Source of the DNA: Phaeosaccion multiseriatum
Lineage: Eukaryota > Ochrophyta, other classes
Assembly: GCA_965112735.1 (NCBI GenBank)
Contig: OZ218950.1
Location: 2,976,001 to 3,040,000 of the forward strand
DNA: 64,000 nt
Direction: 5' to 3'
The notes under the pieces are model-generated. The model did no database searches. It saw only the letters and a program-made list of their open reading frames with translations, and was not told the DNA's origin. Position numbers and translations under genes: made by a program. Below, in pieces: positions 55,832 to 64,000 of the stretch (position 1 is its first letter; each line of letters opens with the position of its first letter).

Positions 55832-56246
55832 GACTGTAAGAGAGCTCACTCACCTTTCTAGAGACACCCAAATGACCCCCCCGGCCCACCCCCTTCCCCC
55901 CAAACTACTGGTTAGCGAGTTTGAACATGCGCATCGTGTTGCCTCTTCGTCGAGACAAGTCGAATGCCGGCATCGTTGCCTCCTGCAACCTCTTCAAGTT
56001 CAGTTCTACTAGTTGCAGCATGTGGAGGTCTAACAAACTGAAACTCCTGTTCCTTACGTAAGGGCCATGCGGGTCTTACGTAAGGGTGTCTTGCAGCCCA
56101 GAGGGCCCTTCCCCCCCCCCTAAAGGGCCTCCATCGCCGACTTGAGTAGTTTTTGTTACGCTCCCCAGGTAGGGGTGGGCAAGGGGAGTGCAATACCATC
56201 CTCAAACTCTTTTCCGCTTTAAAATGAAAAAAAAATGAATACATTC

Positions 56247-57433
56247 TTAAAGTATGAGGACGGCATGGTTTGGGGGCGTGTCCCCACCGCTTCTCCTTCT
56301 GTTGCCGACCACACCGCTATAGAATCCTTTCGCCAGCCACCCGATGCCTCTCGGCACCGCCATGGATATACGCTTGGCCGCGCCTTCCGCCTCACGGTCG
56401 TGATGGGCTGTTGCTGTTACTATTGCTGATCCTGCTGCTGCCGCTGCTGCCTCCGACCTTGAGCCTGATTCCAGCCCAGTTATACAGGGCGTATCTTCCC
56501 CTCCCTCCTCCTCCTCCTCCTGCTGCTGCTGCTGTTGCTGCTGATCCTCCTCGGGCAGGAATAGCCCATCTTTCGTGGTAATCGTCGATCGCTCCAGATC
56601 CACAGACTCGAACAGGGCCGCCCGGTCCGGGTCCTCGTCCAAGACAATATCCAGCTCCTCCTGCTCCTCCTCCTCCTCCTCCTCCTCCTCCTCCTCCTCC
56701 TTTCCGTACTCTTGCTCCATCCTACTCCTCATCCTTCTACTTCTGCTGCCGATGCCCTCCTCGTCAATTTCCAGCACACGGTCACTTAAATCTTCCACGG
56801 CGGAAGCCATGCTGTAAATGCTGTTGCTCGCTTCGCTACTGCTCAACAGGCTATTCTCTCTCCTCGCCTTGCTAGCGCTGCCCCCCGCTCCAGATGGCGG
56901 CCGTCCCTCCGAGTAGAGGGTTCGGGCGCCTCCTCCCCCCCTATCTCCCGGCCCTGCCCTTCGCTCCATTTCGTCCTCCTCCCTCAGGAACATGACCGCC
57001 TCTTGCGATGACACTTTCAGCCTCGCGTCCCGCAATTCCCTCTTCAAGTCTTCAATCTCCAGCGTGAGCCTCATTTCCGCCCCGTCTTGCTCCTCCATTG
57101 TCCTCCTCACGGTCTCACGCAACGCTTGCACGAGGCCGTCTCTCTCCTCGATTTGCCGTTTCGAGCTCGCCACCTCCAGTTGAAGGCCCTTCATGGCAAC
57201 ACACATTTCTTCTCTATCGAGCATGTCTACGAAAACGCTTCCGAAACTACCACCCCGACTCAGACTCGCTCTTCTCTGTCCCATGGGCACCGGTGAATCA
57301 CCTGCTGCTGCCCTGCCCTCCCCCCTCTGTGGCTGTAACCTCTCCGAGTCAGATCGCATCATGGCGAGCTCCTGTTGCTTGACGCCCGCACTCGGCTCGG
57401 CGTGCCCCCCTTTCGCCTCCTGCTGAATTATCA

Positions 57434-57504
<71 letters not shown>

Positions 57505-58484
57505 TGCTGTAGCTCCAGGAAGGCGATGTGAGCCTGAGCCATTTGCATCTTCTCCTTGAGCTTGCTCTTTTCACTCGCCAGTGCCGCCACCTCCATGGCG
57601 AACTTGGCCTGGACCTTGCTCTCCAGCTGCTGGACCTGCTCTGCGGATATCCAATAACATCCGCTGCCTGCTTCATTGGCACCACCAGTCCTACTGGAGA
57701 GTCCCTCTTCTTGCTCTTCATCCTGCCCTCCACCTTGCAGCACCTCCTGCTGCTGCTGCTGCTCCAGTCGCCCTCGGTTTGCTCTCTCCCCTCCTCCTTT
57801 GGTTGATATAACACCCGCCTCTGCTCGAGCGAGAATCTCGTCAGTGTCCACCGGTCGTCCCAGCCCGGCCCAAGCAAGCTCGAGCTCATGCTCGCCCTGA
57901 GCCTTCTTCAGAAGTAGCGCCATGGCCTCTTGTAGCCGGCATCGGAGGCCATCAAGTTCCCTCATCGCCTCTCCACCACCGCCGCCGCTCCCGTCACCGA
58001 CGAGGCTTCCGCCAGCTCCAGGGCGGCTTTGGTGGGTTCTCAGCAGGGCCCTACATTGGTCGAGCGCCCGGCACAGCTGCACATCCAGAAGCACGGTCAG
58101 CTCCATCCCCTGTTGCGACTGCCGGCCGACCTGATCAAACAGTGCAGTGGCGCTTTGGTGGGCCTCTTCTCGCTCCCCCGTCGCCTGTTGCGGGTACTGG
58201 TGTTCGTGTATGTGGCCCCCATCTTGCTGCCGCCCATGCTCCCCATTGAGGTCGGTGGTCTGAAGCGAGGAGCTCGCCTTGTGCGGAGAAGGGAACGAAT
58301 CGGAGGACACAGCCGCTGCTGCGTTTCCTTCGCGAGCCCTCAGAGCCGTTCCGATCCTCTCGGCGATGTCAGGAGCACGCTCCTGATACCTCTTTAATCG
58401 GCTCGTCATGAAGCTGGCAATAGCCGCAGGTTGGGGCTGAGGCGAAGGGTACTGTTGGTCTGTATGCCCCTGCCCCTGCCCCTG

Positions 58485-58532
<48 letters not shown>

Positions 58533-59099
58533 CTGTGTCCCTCGGCCACCACTCTCTCCGTCACGGTTCTGCGCATTTGAGGCCGTACGCCGCTTCCGTC
58601 GATATGACTGGAGATGTCGCCGGCCCGACTCCACTGCAGCTGTCGACGTTCCCCGCGGGGCCTTCTTCTCATGCGCCACTCTTGCCACAGGCTTACCGAC
58701 TGGCCAAGAGGCCTTGCTACCACCAGAGACAGGGGACCGCTGGCCAGTCACAAGCTCCCCTGCCTTGTCCTGCTCGGGGGGCTGCCGACCAGGTCCATCT
58801 GCATCATCGGTGGCGGCCGACGGGGGAGGGCCAACGGGAGGAAGAGGCACCTGGGCAGAGCTACCGACGCTTCTCACCACTCCAGGATGTGGAACCTCCC
58901 TCTGGTAGGCCTTAGCTCCCACCCCTGCTGGTTTGCTGTCATGGGGAAAGCCTAGTCGTTGAGGGGGTGGGCCAACGACGGGTGCTGTTGATCGAGGTGG
59001 TGGCCGAGCAGGCGACGGCGTGCCAAAGGTGGGCAACCCGAGACTTTCTGCACCGTCTGCAGATGCGTCTTCTACAATGTCGCTGAACCAATTCTCCAT
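56247..59099 (-). CDS. Intronless polyQ / coiled-coil protein, 950 residues
   Basis: One uninterrupted frame of 951 codons starts at ATG 59099 (MENWFSDIVEDASADG); an in-frame GTG lies six codons upstream. The first ~190 residues are Pro/Ser-rich and basic. Three polyQ runs follow, the longest coded by pure CAG. Heptad-like coiled coil dominates the middle and later regions ('ASEKSKLKEKMQMAQAHIAF', 'MRLTLEIEDLKRELRDARLK'). Acidic runs (E13-E14) lie near residue 800. The C-terminus, 'RGIGWLAKGFYSGVVGNRRR' to HAVLIL, is the only part that looks globular or membrane-active. No catalytic domain is recognised. A scaffold role is a guess. The lack of introns is unusual among its neighbours. Confidence 0.8.
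57433..57502. repeat. (CTG)n, codes polyQ on minus strand
   Basis: More than 20 pure CTG units lie inside the 950-residue coiled-coil gene and encode its longest polyglutamine run. A second run lies at ~58487-58530. Confidence 0.9.
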
Positions 59100-59597
59100 C
59101 GCAGGAGGCAGAGCCACGCAAAGGGAGGAGGATCAGGAGCAGTAGGGGGAAGTGCCAGCCTGTGAGTCAGAGTGGAGAGCCAACTTCTCCCTTTAGTTTT
59201 TTCTTCAAATGGCCACTTCCACAATCGCATCGATTTTCGGATCTACACCAGTTTCGATGCGATTTACGTTACAAGCTCGCGGCTACCCCTATGTTTAGGG
59301 GTATGCCGGTCACGGTCATGATCTGCAAATTCAAATCCATGGCGGGGAAGTGGGAAATCTGGATGAGAAAACAGGGAGGACAGCGTCGATAGCGCACTGC
59401 AAGCACATCACTGGATGCAGCGTGCTTAGGGCTTTAAGAATGCTCTCTGTGACCTTTCTCCTACTGATCATCTTCAGCTGTAAAAACGCCCTCCAAGCGA
59501 AAATTGAAATGGCCACTCCGGAGCGTCCTCACCACCTCCGGTACTGGATCGATGTACTTTCAAGCATGCAGAAACGCCCTGCGGCAAGAAGACAAGA
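59100..59597. other. Spacer, possible 5' part of mobile element
   Basis: The promoter of the 950-residue gene (-) must lie at its left side. On the plus strand, a frame ending near 59392 reads 'MPVTVMICKFKSMAGKWEIW' and could be a 5' exon of the transposase-like gene that follows, but I cannot show a splice joining them. Confidence 0.35.
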
Positions 59598-61783
59598 GTG
59601 ACACTGGCTGTCGCACCCAGTGGAACCAGGAAGGAGCAGAAGCGCTATGGCAGCGTGTGCTCTAAGGAGCACGTCCAGGAGACGGAGGATGAACTTCTTG
59701 CGGAACGAATGGAACGGGCCAACATCAAGACGCCGCCGGCAAAGAGGAGCGAGATACAGCATCGGTGGGCTTCGCTGGTGAAGGGGTCCAAGTATTACTC
59801 TCCCAAGGGTGTATCAGAGTCCGCAGCGAAGAAGAGGAAGCTCCGAGACGGCGATTGGGGGGAGGAGGGTCCAGCTGAGGATACGGCCGGCATGCTCTTC
59901 ACAGAGGCCGCAAAGAAAAGCAGAGAAGCTGCGGAGGCGAGGGAGAGGCAAGAGGCAGCAAGCAAGAAAGCAGAGGGTCTTGCGGAGAAGCGCACAGCCC
60001 TAGAAACGGCGAGGCCGAGATGCAGCCTCAGAAGCGGAGCAGGGGGTGACGCAGCAGCACAGCAGCAGGAGCAAAGCCTTTCTTCTGCGACCAGGTGGAG
60101 TACTACGAGGGCGACGCCGAGCTTGCTGCGCTTCACTACGGGCTTTGCACCTACAAGGCGGCTTGTGTGAAGGGAGCCTGTGACGACTGCAAGCCCGGCG
60201 TGAAGGGTATCCCCCATTGTGAGTACAGCGACGGAAACTACACGCACACGGTGCAGGTGATAGAGTGGGCGCCAGTGGTGACAAAAGAAGGGAAGAAGCA
60301 CGACCGGCAGAACGTGGTTGTGGAGATGACTGTGGCCGAGCTGTCTAGGAGGGCCGAGCAGTACCTCCGGCAGAAGTACATCCGGTATCATGTCGCGACG
60401 AAGGTGCAGAGGCTTGCTGCCGAGGTGACTCTGAAGCGACTCAAGCCCCATCAGATCATAATGGGGATGGACTTTTCGGAGAAGCATAAGCTCCGCGGTA
60501 CGTCAGAGCAAGAGGGGCGCCCACTTCTCTCCCCTCCCGTCCTCCCCCCACCCTTCCTCCCTCCTCTCCCCCCCCCCCTGCTCCCTCCTTTTCCTTCCTA
60601 ATGTATTCGTGTGTTTCTCTCCTGCTCTCCCTTTCATCAGGCGCGTTCTCTGTGACCTGCGGCACATGTCCGTCCGCGATGCTCATGATTTGCTACGTGC
60701 ACTGCCGCCCCAGGATGTGGGGGGGGAAGCCCGTCCATGACGTGCACGCTCAGATTTTCATCTCCGACGACTCCCTTCAAGACCAAGCCTTCCATGAGCA
60801 CTGCTGCAGCCTCATGCATCAGGAGTACAAGGGATACTTCAAAAATCACGGCCTCAAGCTGAAGGAGTGGATCAACGTCACTGACGGGTGCGCCAAGCAG
60901 TACAAGGGCGCAAAGAACTTCGCCTTCGTTGCCTCCTGTCTCAAGTTGTGGGGGGTGAAGATGACGCACATGTTCCACACCACCTCGCATGGTAAGGGGC
61001 CCCACGATGGGCTTGGGGGTACCATCAAGGCCATGGCATCGAGGAGGACGGACATGGGGGAGAGGGTGATGAACTCAGCGAAGGACTTTGCCGCCTTCGT
61101 GACTGAGATGTTTGACACCACCGCCCAGCCAATGTCGGACGAAGACTACTTTGGAAAGGGCTGGACACCTTTCACAGCCCGGATGACCCGTGTGAGGTTT
61201 ATTGCCGCCGGCAGCATTCAGCGGGAGGACGTGAACATCAAGGGCATCCAGGGCACCCAGAGTATATACCACTACGAGGGCGATGTGGAGAAGGGTGGCT
61301 TCGTTTCGGAGGCCACGATTGGAGCGTTCCATCAAGGCCAGGACTATGATGTTGCGTACCCACTTCATGTTCGCACGATGAGCTGTAGCTGCACCCCCTG
61401 CAGCAAGGGCGAGTACGAGGACTGCTTCGCCGCGCGAAGAATGGGCAAGGCGACCTGTTTGGGGGGGAGCCAAAGCTTGTGTACCTGTACCAGTCTATAG
61501 TGGGAGACAAGGGCCCGCTTCTCACTCGGGCCAGTGTAGTCGCGATGAACCGGCCTACGTTGGAGTCTTGCTGCGCACGGGAAGGGATTAAGTACTCGAA
61601 AGGGACCCTCAAGCAGGGGCTGGTGCAGCTCCTGTTGGCGCGCCTTGCGTCCCGCGAAGCACCCGCGGAGCAGCCTGTGACGCCCGTTGTAGAGCCTTCG
61701 GCACCCCCAACACCTCCCACCACCCCTGCTGTCCTCTCTAGCCCGCCCCCGGCCGCTCCAGACACTGCTGTCATGATATAATT
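59598..61783 (+). pseudogene. DDE-transposase-like gene, frame-broken
   Basis: Three coding stretches run in order but not in one frame. (a) From ~59554 (GTG 59598) to 60170: basic, helical, 'SEIQHRWASLVKGSKYYSPK'. (b) From ~60048 in another frame: 'FFCDQVEYYEGDAELAALHY', with paired Cys. A normal GTACGT-CAG intron (60498-60640) then joins KLR|GAFSVTCGTC. (c) The catalytic-looking part has 'INVTDGCAKQYKGAKNFAFV', then 'FHTTSHGKGPHDGLGGTIKA' and a Cys cluster. This DG..KQ.K and SHGKG..DG.GG.(I/V)K pattern belongs to a transposase-derived family seen in animals and protists. At a G7 run (61461-61467) the frame slips; the next frame continues with a SAP-like 'SREGIKYSKGTL'-type helix pair to 61783. 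Two frame breaks suggest decay or sequencing error. Confidence 0.6.
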
Positions 61784-62155
61784 GACATAAATCTTACAGA
61801 AATTTTACTTTTAGTGCTTTTAATTGACATAAATATTACTTTTAGTGTTTTCAATATTTCTCCCAACCCCCCCTTTCTCCCTCGCCCTTCGTTTCTCGGC
61901 AGTGCTGCGAACCGGACGACAGCTCTTCTTGTAGAGGGCATCCTTGCGCAGATTCTGACCTACCACACACCTTCGTACACCTTTCTGGCCAAGAGTTACG
62001 AGCTTTGGAAGCTGGGGCAGAGCAGCGATTGTGGAAGTGCCCAATTCTTTAAAAATGCAGCTGGGGGTAGTCGAGTAAAGGCCCGCTGATCTCCGGAGCG
62101 TGCATAGCATTGCTGAGAAGAGCAGTTTCAAGATTTGTTAAGAAGAGCAACTGGA
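61784..62155. other. AT-rich spacer with short direct repeat
   Basis: TAATTGACATAAAT followed by TTACTTTTAGTGYTTT occurs twice (61781-61822 and 61822-61853). The remainder should hold the ferredoxin promoter. No gene is seen. Confidence 0.5.
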
Positions 62156-62845
62156 ATGCGGTGGCGAGCTTTCGCGAGTGCGGGCTTGGTTCAGATTGGG
62201 GCCCATGGCGCTCAAGCTTTTGTTTGTGGCTCTTCCCTCGCGTCATGTGTAGCTTCGTATTTATACGGTACGTCCCTTGCCCTTCCCTGCGTCTCCCCAG
62301 TGGGCGTCCTCCTGAACCCCATTCTTCTTCTTCTTGCTCCGGGGAACACAGGTAACATCAGCAGCCGACGATGCCTATCAAGCGGGAGCGTCTCGCCTCC
62401 CCGGCAGCACACACTAGCCTGGAAAACGCCAAACAAGGGAATGATTAAGTTCCAAGCGTATGATGGCGAGCTACTACGGACAGCGGCTTTGAGGGAAGGC
62501 CTTGTTTCGCCACATAATGAAAAAGCCAACGTGATCAATTGTCGAGGCCTCGGAACCTGTGGGACCTGCTCCGTCGAAATCGAGGAGCCCATCGGAGACC
62601 GCAATAAGGTGGAAGACTTTCGCCTTTCCGTTCCACCGGGGCACAACAAAGAGTCGTCCAAGGCCTTACGCTTGGCGTGTCAAATTGTGGTGCGAAAAGA
62701 CTTGACCATCACCAAACGAGTTGGGTTTTGGGGACAGTACAAGGAGATGGCAGAGCCTTCCGAGCCAACCAAGCCTTTCGGACAGCTAGAATATGTTCTA
62801 GATCGCACGTCGTCAAAGTCTTCGGGCGGTGGGAACGAAAACTGA
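62156..62845 (+). CDS. [2Fe-2S] ferredoxin-fold protein, organellar
   Basis: Two exons, 62156-62267 and 62352-62845, give 201 residues. The phase-1 join (SYLY|GNISSRRC) is a standard GTACGT-CAG intron. The N-terminal ~65 residues are Ala/Ser/Arg-rich and lack acidic residues, so an organelle leader is likely (plastid or mitochondrion not decided). The fold follows: 'MIKFQAYDGELLRTAALREG', the cluster loop 'NCRGLGTCGTCSVEI' (CxxxxCxxC) and the fourth ligand in 'LRLACQIVV'. The C-terminal ~40 residues (FWGQYKEMAE ...) extend past the usual ferredoxin end. It should carry electrons, but the partner is unknown. It differs from photosynthetic PetF in its long leader and tail. Confidence 0.88.
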   Translation: MRWRAFASAGLVQIGAHGAQAFVCGSSLASCVASYLYGTSLALPCVSPVGVLLNPILLLLAPGNTGNISSRRCLSSGSVSPPRQHTLAWKTPNKGMIKFQAYDGELLRTAALREGLVSPHNEKANVINCRGLGTCGTCSVEIEEPIGDRNKVEDFRLSVPPGHNKESSKALRLACQIVVRKDLTITKRVGFWGQYKEMAEPSEPTKPFGQLEYVLDRTSSKSSGGGNEN

Positions 62846-63735
62846 TGCGTCGAAACAAAGAATCCGTGCGTTGATGCCCCCCCCCATGTATGTATGGAGG
62901 AGGGAGGTGGGAAGAGGAGGCATCGACATCTCGGCAACAAACCTCATCGACCCATTCACCGTCCCACAGGAGGAGGATTCTTGGAGGTGAGAGATGTAGA
63001 CACGGCTGGGTTTCCCGCGGCCCTGCTGAGGTCACTCTGTTCGAACGTGTTCGAGGAGTATTCCCCGGTCGGCCCCAGGCATGCTTTCTCTGGCCTCCAG
63101 TAAGTCAGAAGCCAGGGGGGGGCTACGGTTGCGGCCAGAGACGAGACACTGCACCTAAAGCCCACATCAGGGCCTCGACTTTTTAGCCAGAGTAGGGTAT
63201 GCGAGAGAGGAGAGCCGGGAAAGAGGGTTGGGTAGGAGGGCATGCATCCTGGGGAGCTTCATAGCATACTCGCTTGAGATGGTCGATTGTCAACCTCAGT
63301 CAGACGGAAATAGAGTAGAATTAAGAGTCCAGGAGGGTATATGAACTAAGTTTCGAGCTTGGGTCTACGTCTCATGGGCTCTCTTCCAACTGTTGTACCC
63401 TACCCTGGCCAAAGCTCGACACCCCGTGCCCCAAAGAGGAAAAGGGTACGCTCATAATGTAAGTACGAAGATCCTTGCACCAACTTCTTCAGCCGCGGGG
63501 CCGGCCTGGCCTCCGGCTCCCGCACCATATCCTCTTATCCTCATGGGATGGAAGGATGGAATGAGAATAGAAAAGAAATAAGTCAATAAATAGCCCATCG
63601 GCCGTGCCCCCAGGGCCTGAAGCCCTAAATGAAAGAAAAGCGTTGAGCAGGGACGAAGAAGAAAGACTCATTTGTGGGGGGAGATTGCCCCTGTCGTCTC
63701 CGGCAGGGGCACCCAAGTCCAGCTACGAGACAAGA
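62846..63735. other. Spacer with faint repeat
   Basis: Near 63085-63135 a stretch with GAAGCCAGGGGGGGCTACGG and GCGGCCAGAG words resembles the 'agaagcc' repeat at 55503. A plus-strand frame is open from ~63570 into the next gene. Otherwise nothing is supported. Confidence 0.45.
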
Positions 63736-64000
63736 ATGTTCTCAAATCTTCGCAACAAGCGACAGGACCATAGACTGCCGCAAGAGGGGGAACCGCTACA
63801 GGAAAGTCCTCAGCAGGGGCCTGTGGAGCAGCCTCCTCCCAGCAGCCGCGAAACGGAGTCCAGAAACGGCGGCACCAGCAGCAGTGGGAGCGGACACTCC
63901 AGCCGCGCACCCTCTCTCCAAAAGTACTCTGCTGTCAGCGAGCGTCAGGCGAGGCTTGCGGCTGCTGCTTCCACTGGGATTGCGGTTGCTGCGTCATCAT
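63736..64000 (+). CDS. Ser/Gln/Pro-rich protein, N-terminal part (partial)
   Basis: The frame is open from ~63570 to the right edge of the window; the first in-frame ATG is at 63736. The visible start (MFSNLRNKRQDHRLPQEG) leads into a Gln/Pro and then Ser/Gly-rich stretch, followed by 'YSAVSERQARLAAAASTGIA'. The C-terminus lies outside the window. No domain is visible. An upstream exon is possible because the frame is open before the ATG. Confidence 0.45.
   Translation, partial: MFSNLRNKRQDHRLPQEGEPLQESPQQGPVEQPPPSSRETESRNGGTSSSGSGHSSRAPSLQKYSAVSERQARLAAAASTGIAVAASS

Larger units (their letters stand above)
54923..56246. other. Repeat-bearing spacer upstream of giant gene
   Basis: Contents in order: a short repeated unit GGTGGAATTCATAT (55241 and 55271), an AT-rich block at 55420-55485, then a 'agaagcc'-word repeat region (55503-55760) starting TTCGGCTCCA like the TIR of the 17869 element. 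Next is a 71-bp sequence shared with 29152-29222 (55761-55831). Two CTTACGTAAGGG palindromes follow near 56055 and 56085. No gene is supported. Confidence 0.55.

Noticed and set aside
59162-59392. 76-codon plus-strand ORF upstream of the transposase-like gene
   Set aside because: It might be a 5' exon, but I found no donor-acceptor pair that joins it in frame, so it was not added to the model.

Overview
The window is nuclear DNA of a eukaryote, most likely a secondarily plastid-bearing stramenopile alga (inference). Genes are split by many short GT-AG introns whose reading phases can be followed exactly. Two proteins carry bipartite plastid leaders with an AF motif after a signal peptide (SVSAF at 34.5-35.1 kb, SLAF at 24.9-26.9 kb), as in algae with red-lineage secondary plastids. 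Simple repeats are dense in introns and spacers. I saw no operons, CRISPR arrays or RNA genes. Gene models were built by hand from splice-site and phase logic. Almost every junction given is GT-AG and frame-consistent, but none is confirmed by transcripts.

Layout. 1-913: 3' end of a YWTD beta-propeller protein (+). 1.2-2.4 kb: spacer with a degenerate duplication and two large foldback hairpins. 2.5-3.5 kb: CCDC25/NFACT-R protein (+). 4.1-10.0 kb: 13-exon amino-acid permease (-). 10.3-14.4 kb: PPR protein (+), divergent from the permease. 14.8-16.8 kb: peroxisomal MaoC enoyl-CoA hydratase 2 (-). 17.6-18.8 kb: cluster of inverted-repeat mobile elements. 19.0-22.8 kb: aspartyl-protease-like protein with an Asn at the second catalytic position (-). 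23.1-24.2 kb: SHAQKYF-class MYB factor (+). 24.9-26.9 kb: plastid thioredoxin-like protein (-). 27.2-28.9 kb: more foldback elements and an unassigned ORF. 29.1-33.6 kb: Sfi1-like repeat protein (+) with a ~750-bp (GGA)n tract in an intron. 34.5-36.4 kb: divergent pair, an unknown plastid protein (-) and a secreted At4g14100-like protein (+). 36.8-37.3 kb: unresolved gene (-). 37.9-42.0 kb: divergent pair, a rhodanese-methyltransferase (-) and a 3-hydroxyisobutyrate dehydrogenase-family protein (+). 42.9-54.9 kb: one giant 27-exon gene (-). 55.2-56.2 kb: repeat spacer. 56.2-59.1 kb: intronless polyQ coiled-coil protein (-). 59.6-61.8 kb: decayed DDE-transposase-like gene (+). 62.2-62.8 kb: [2Fe-2S] ferredoxin (+). 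63.7 kb to the end: start of a Ser-rich protein (+).

Two things stand out. First, the 42.9-54.9 kb gene reads as a single 2,090-residue secreted protein. It joins a JmjC-like cupin oxygenase core (H225, D227, H312) to a Cys-rich segment, a PKD-like domain and a new C-terminal region, and includes an 11-nt micro-exon. Second, a family of short foldback elements shares the terminus TCRRCCCCTGAYA and makes 6-bp target duplications, while each copy carries its own iterated internal word.

The genes do not form one pathway. Several neighbours are divergent pairs with 120-360 bp between starts, which suggests shared promoters.
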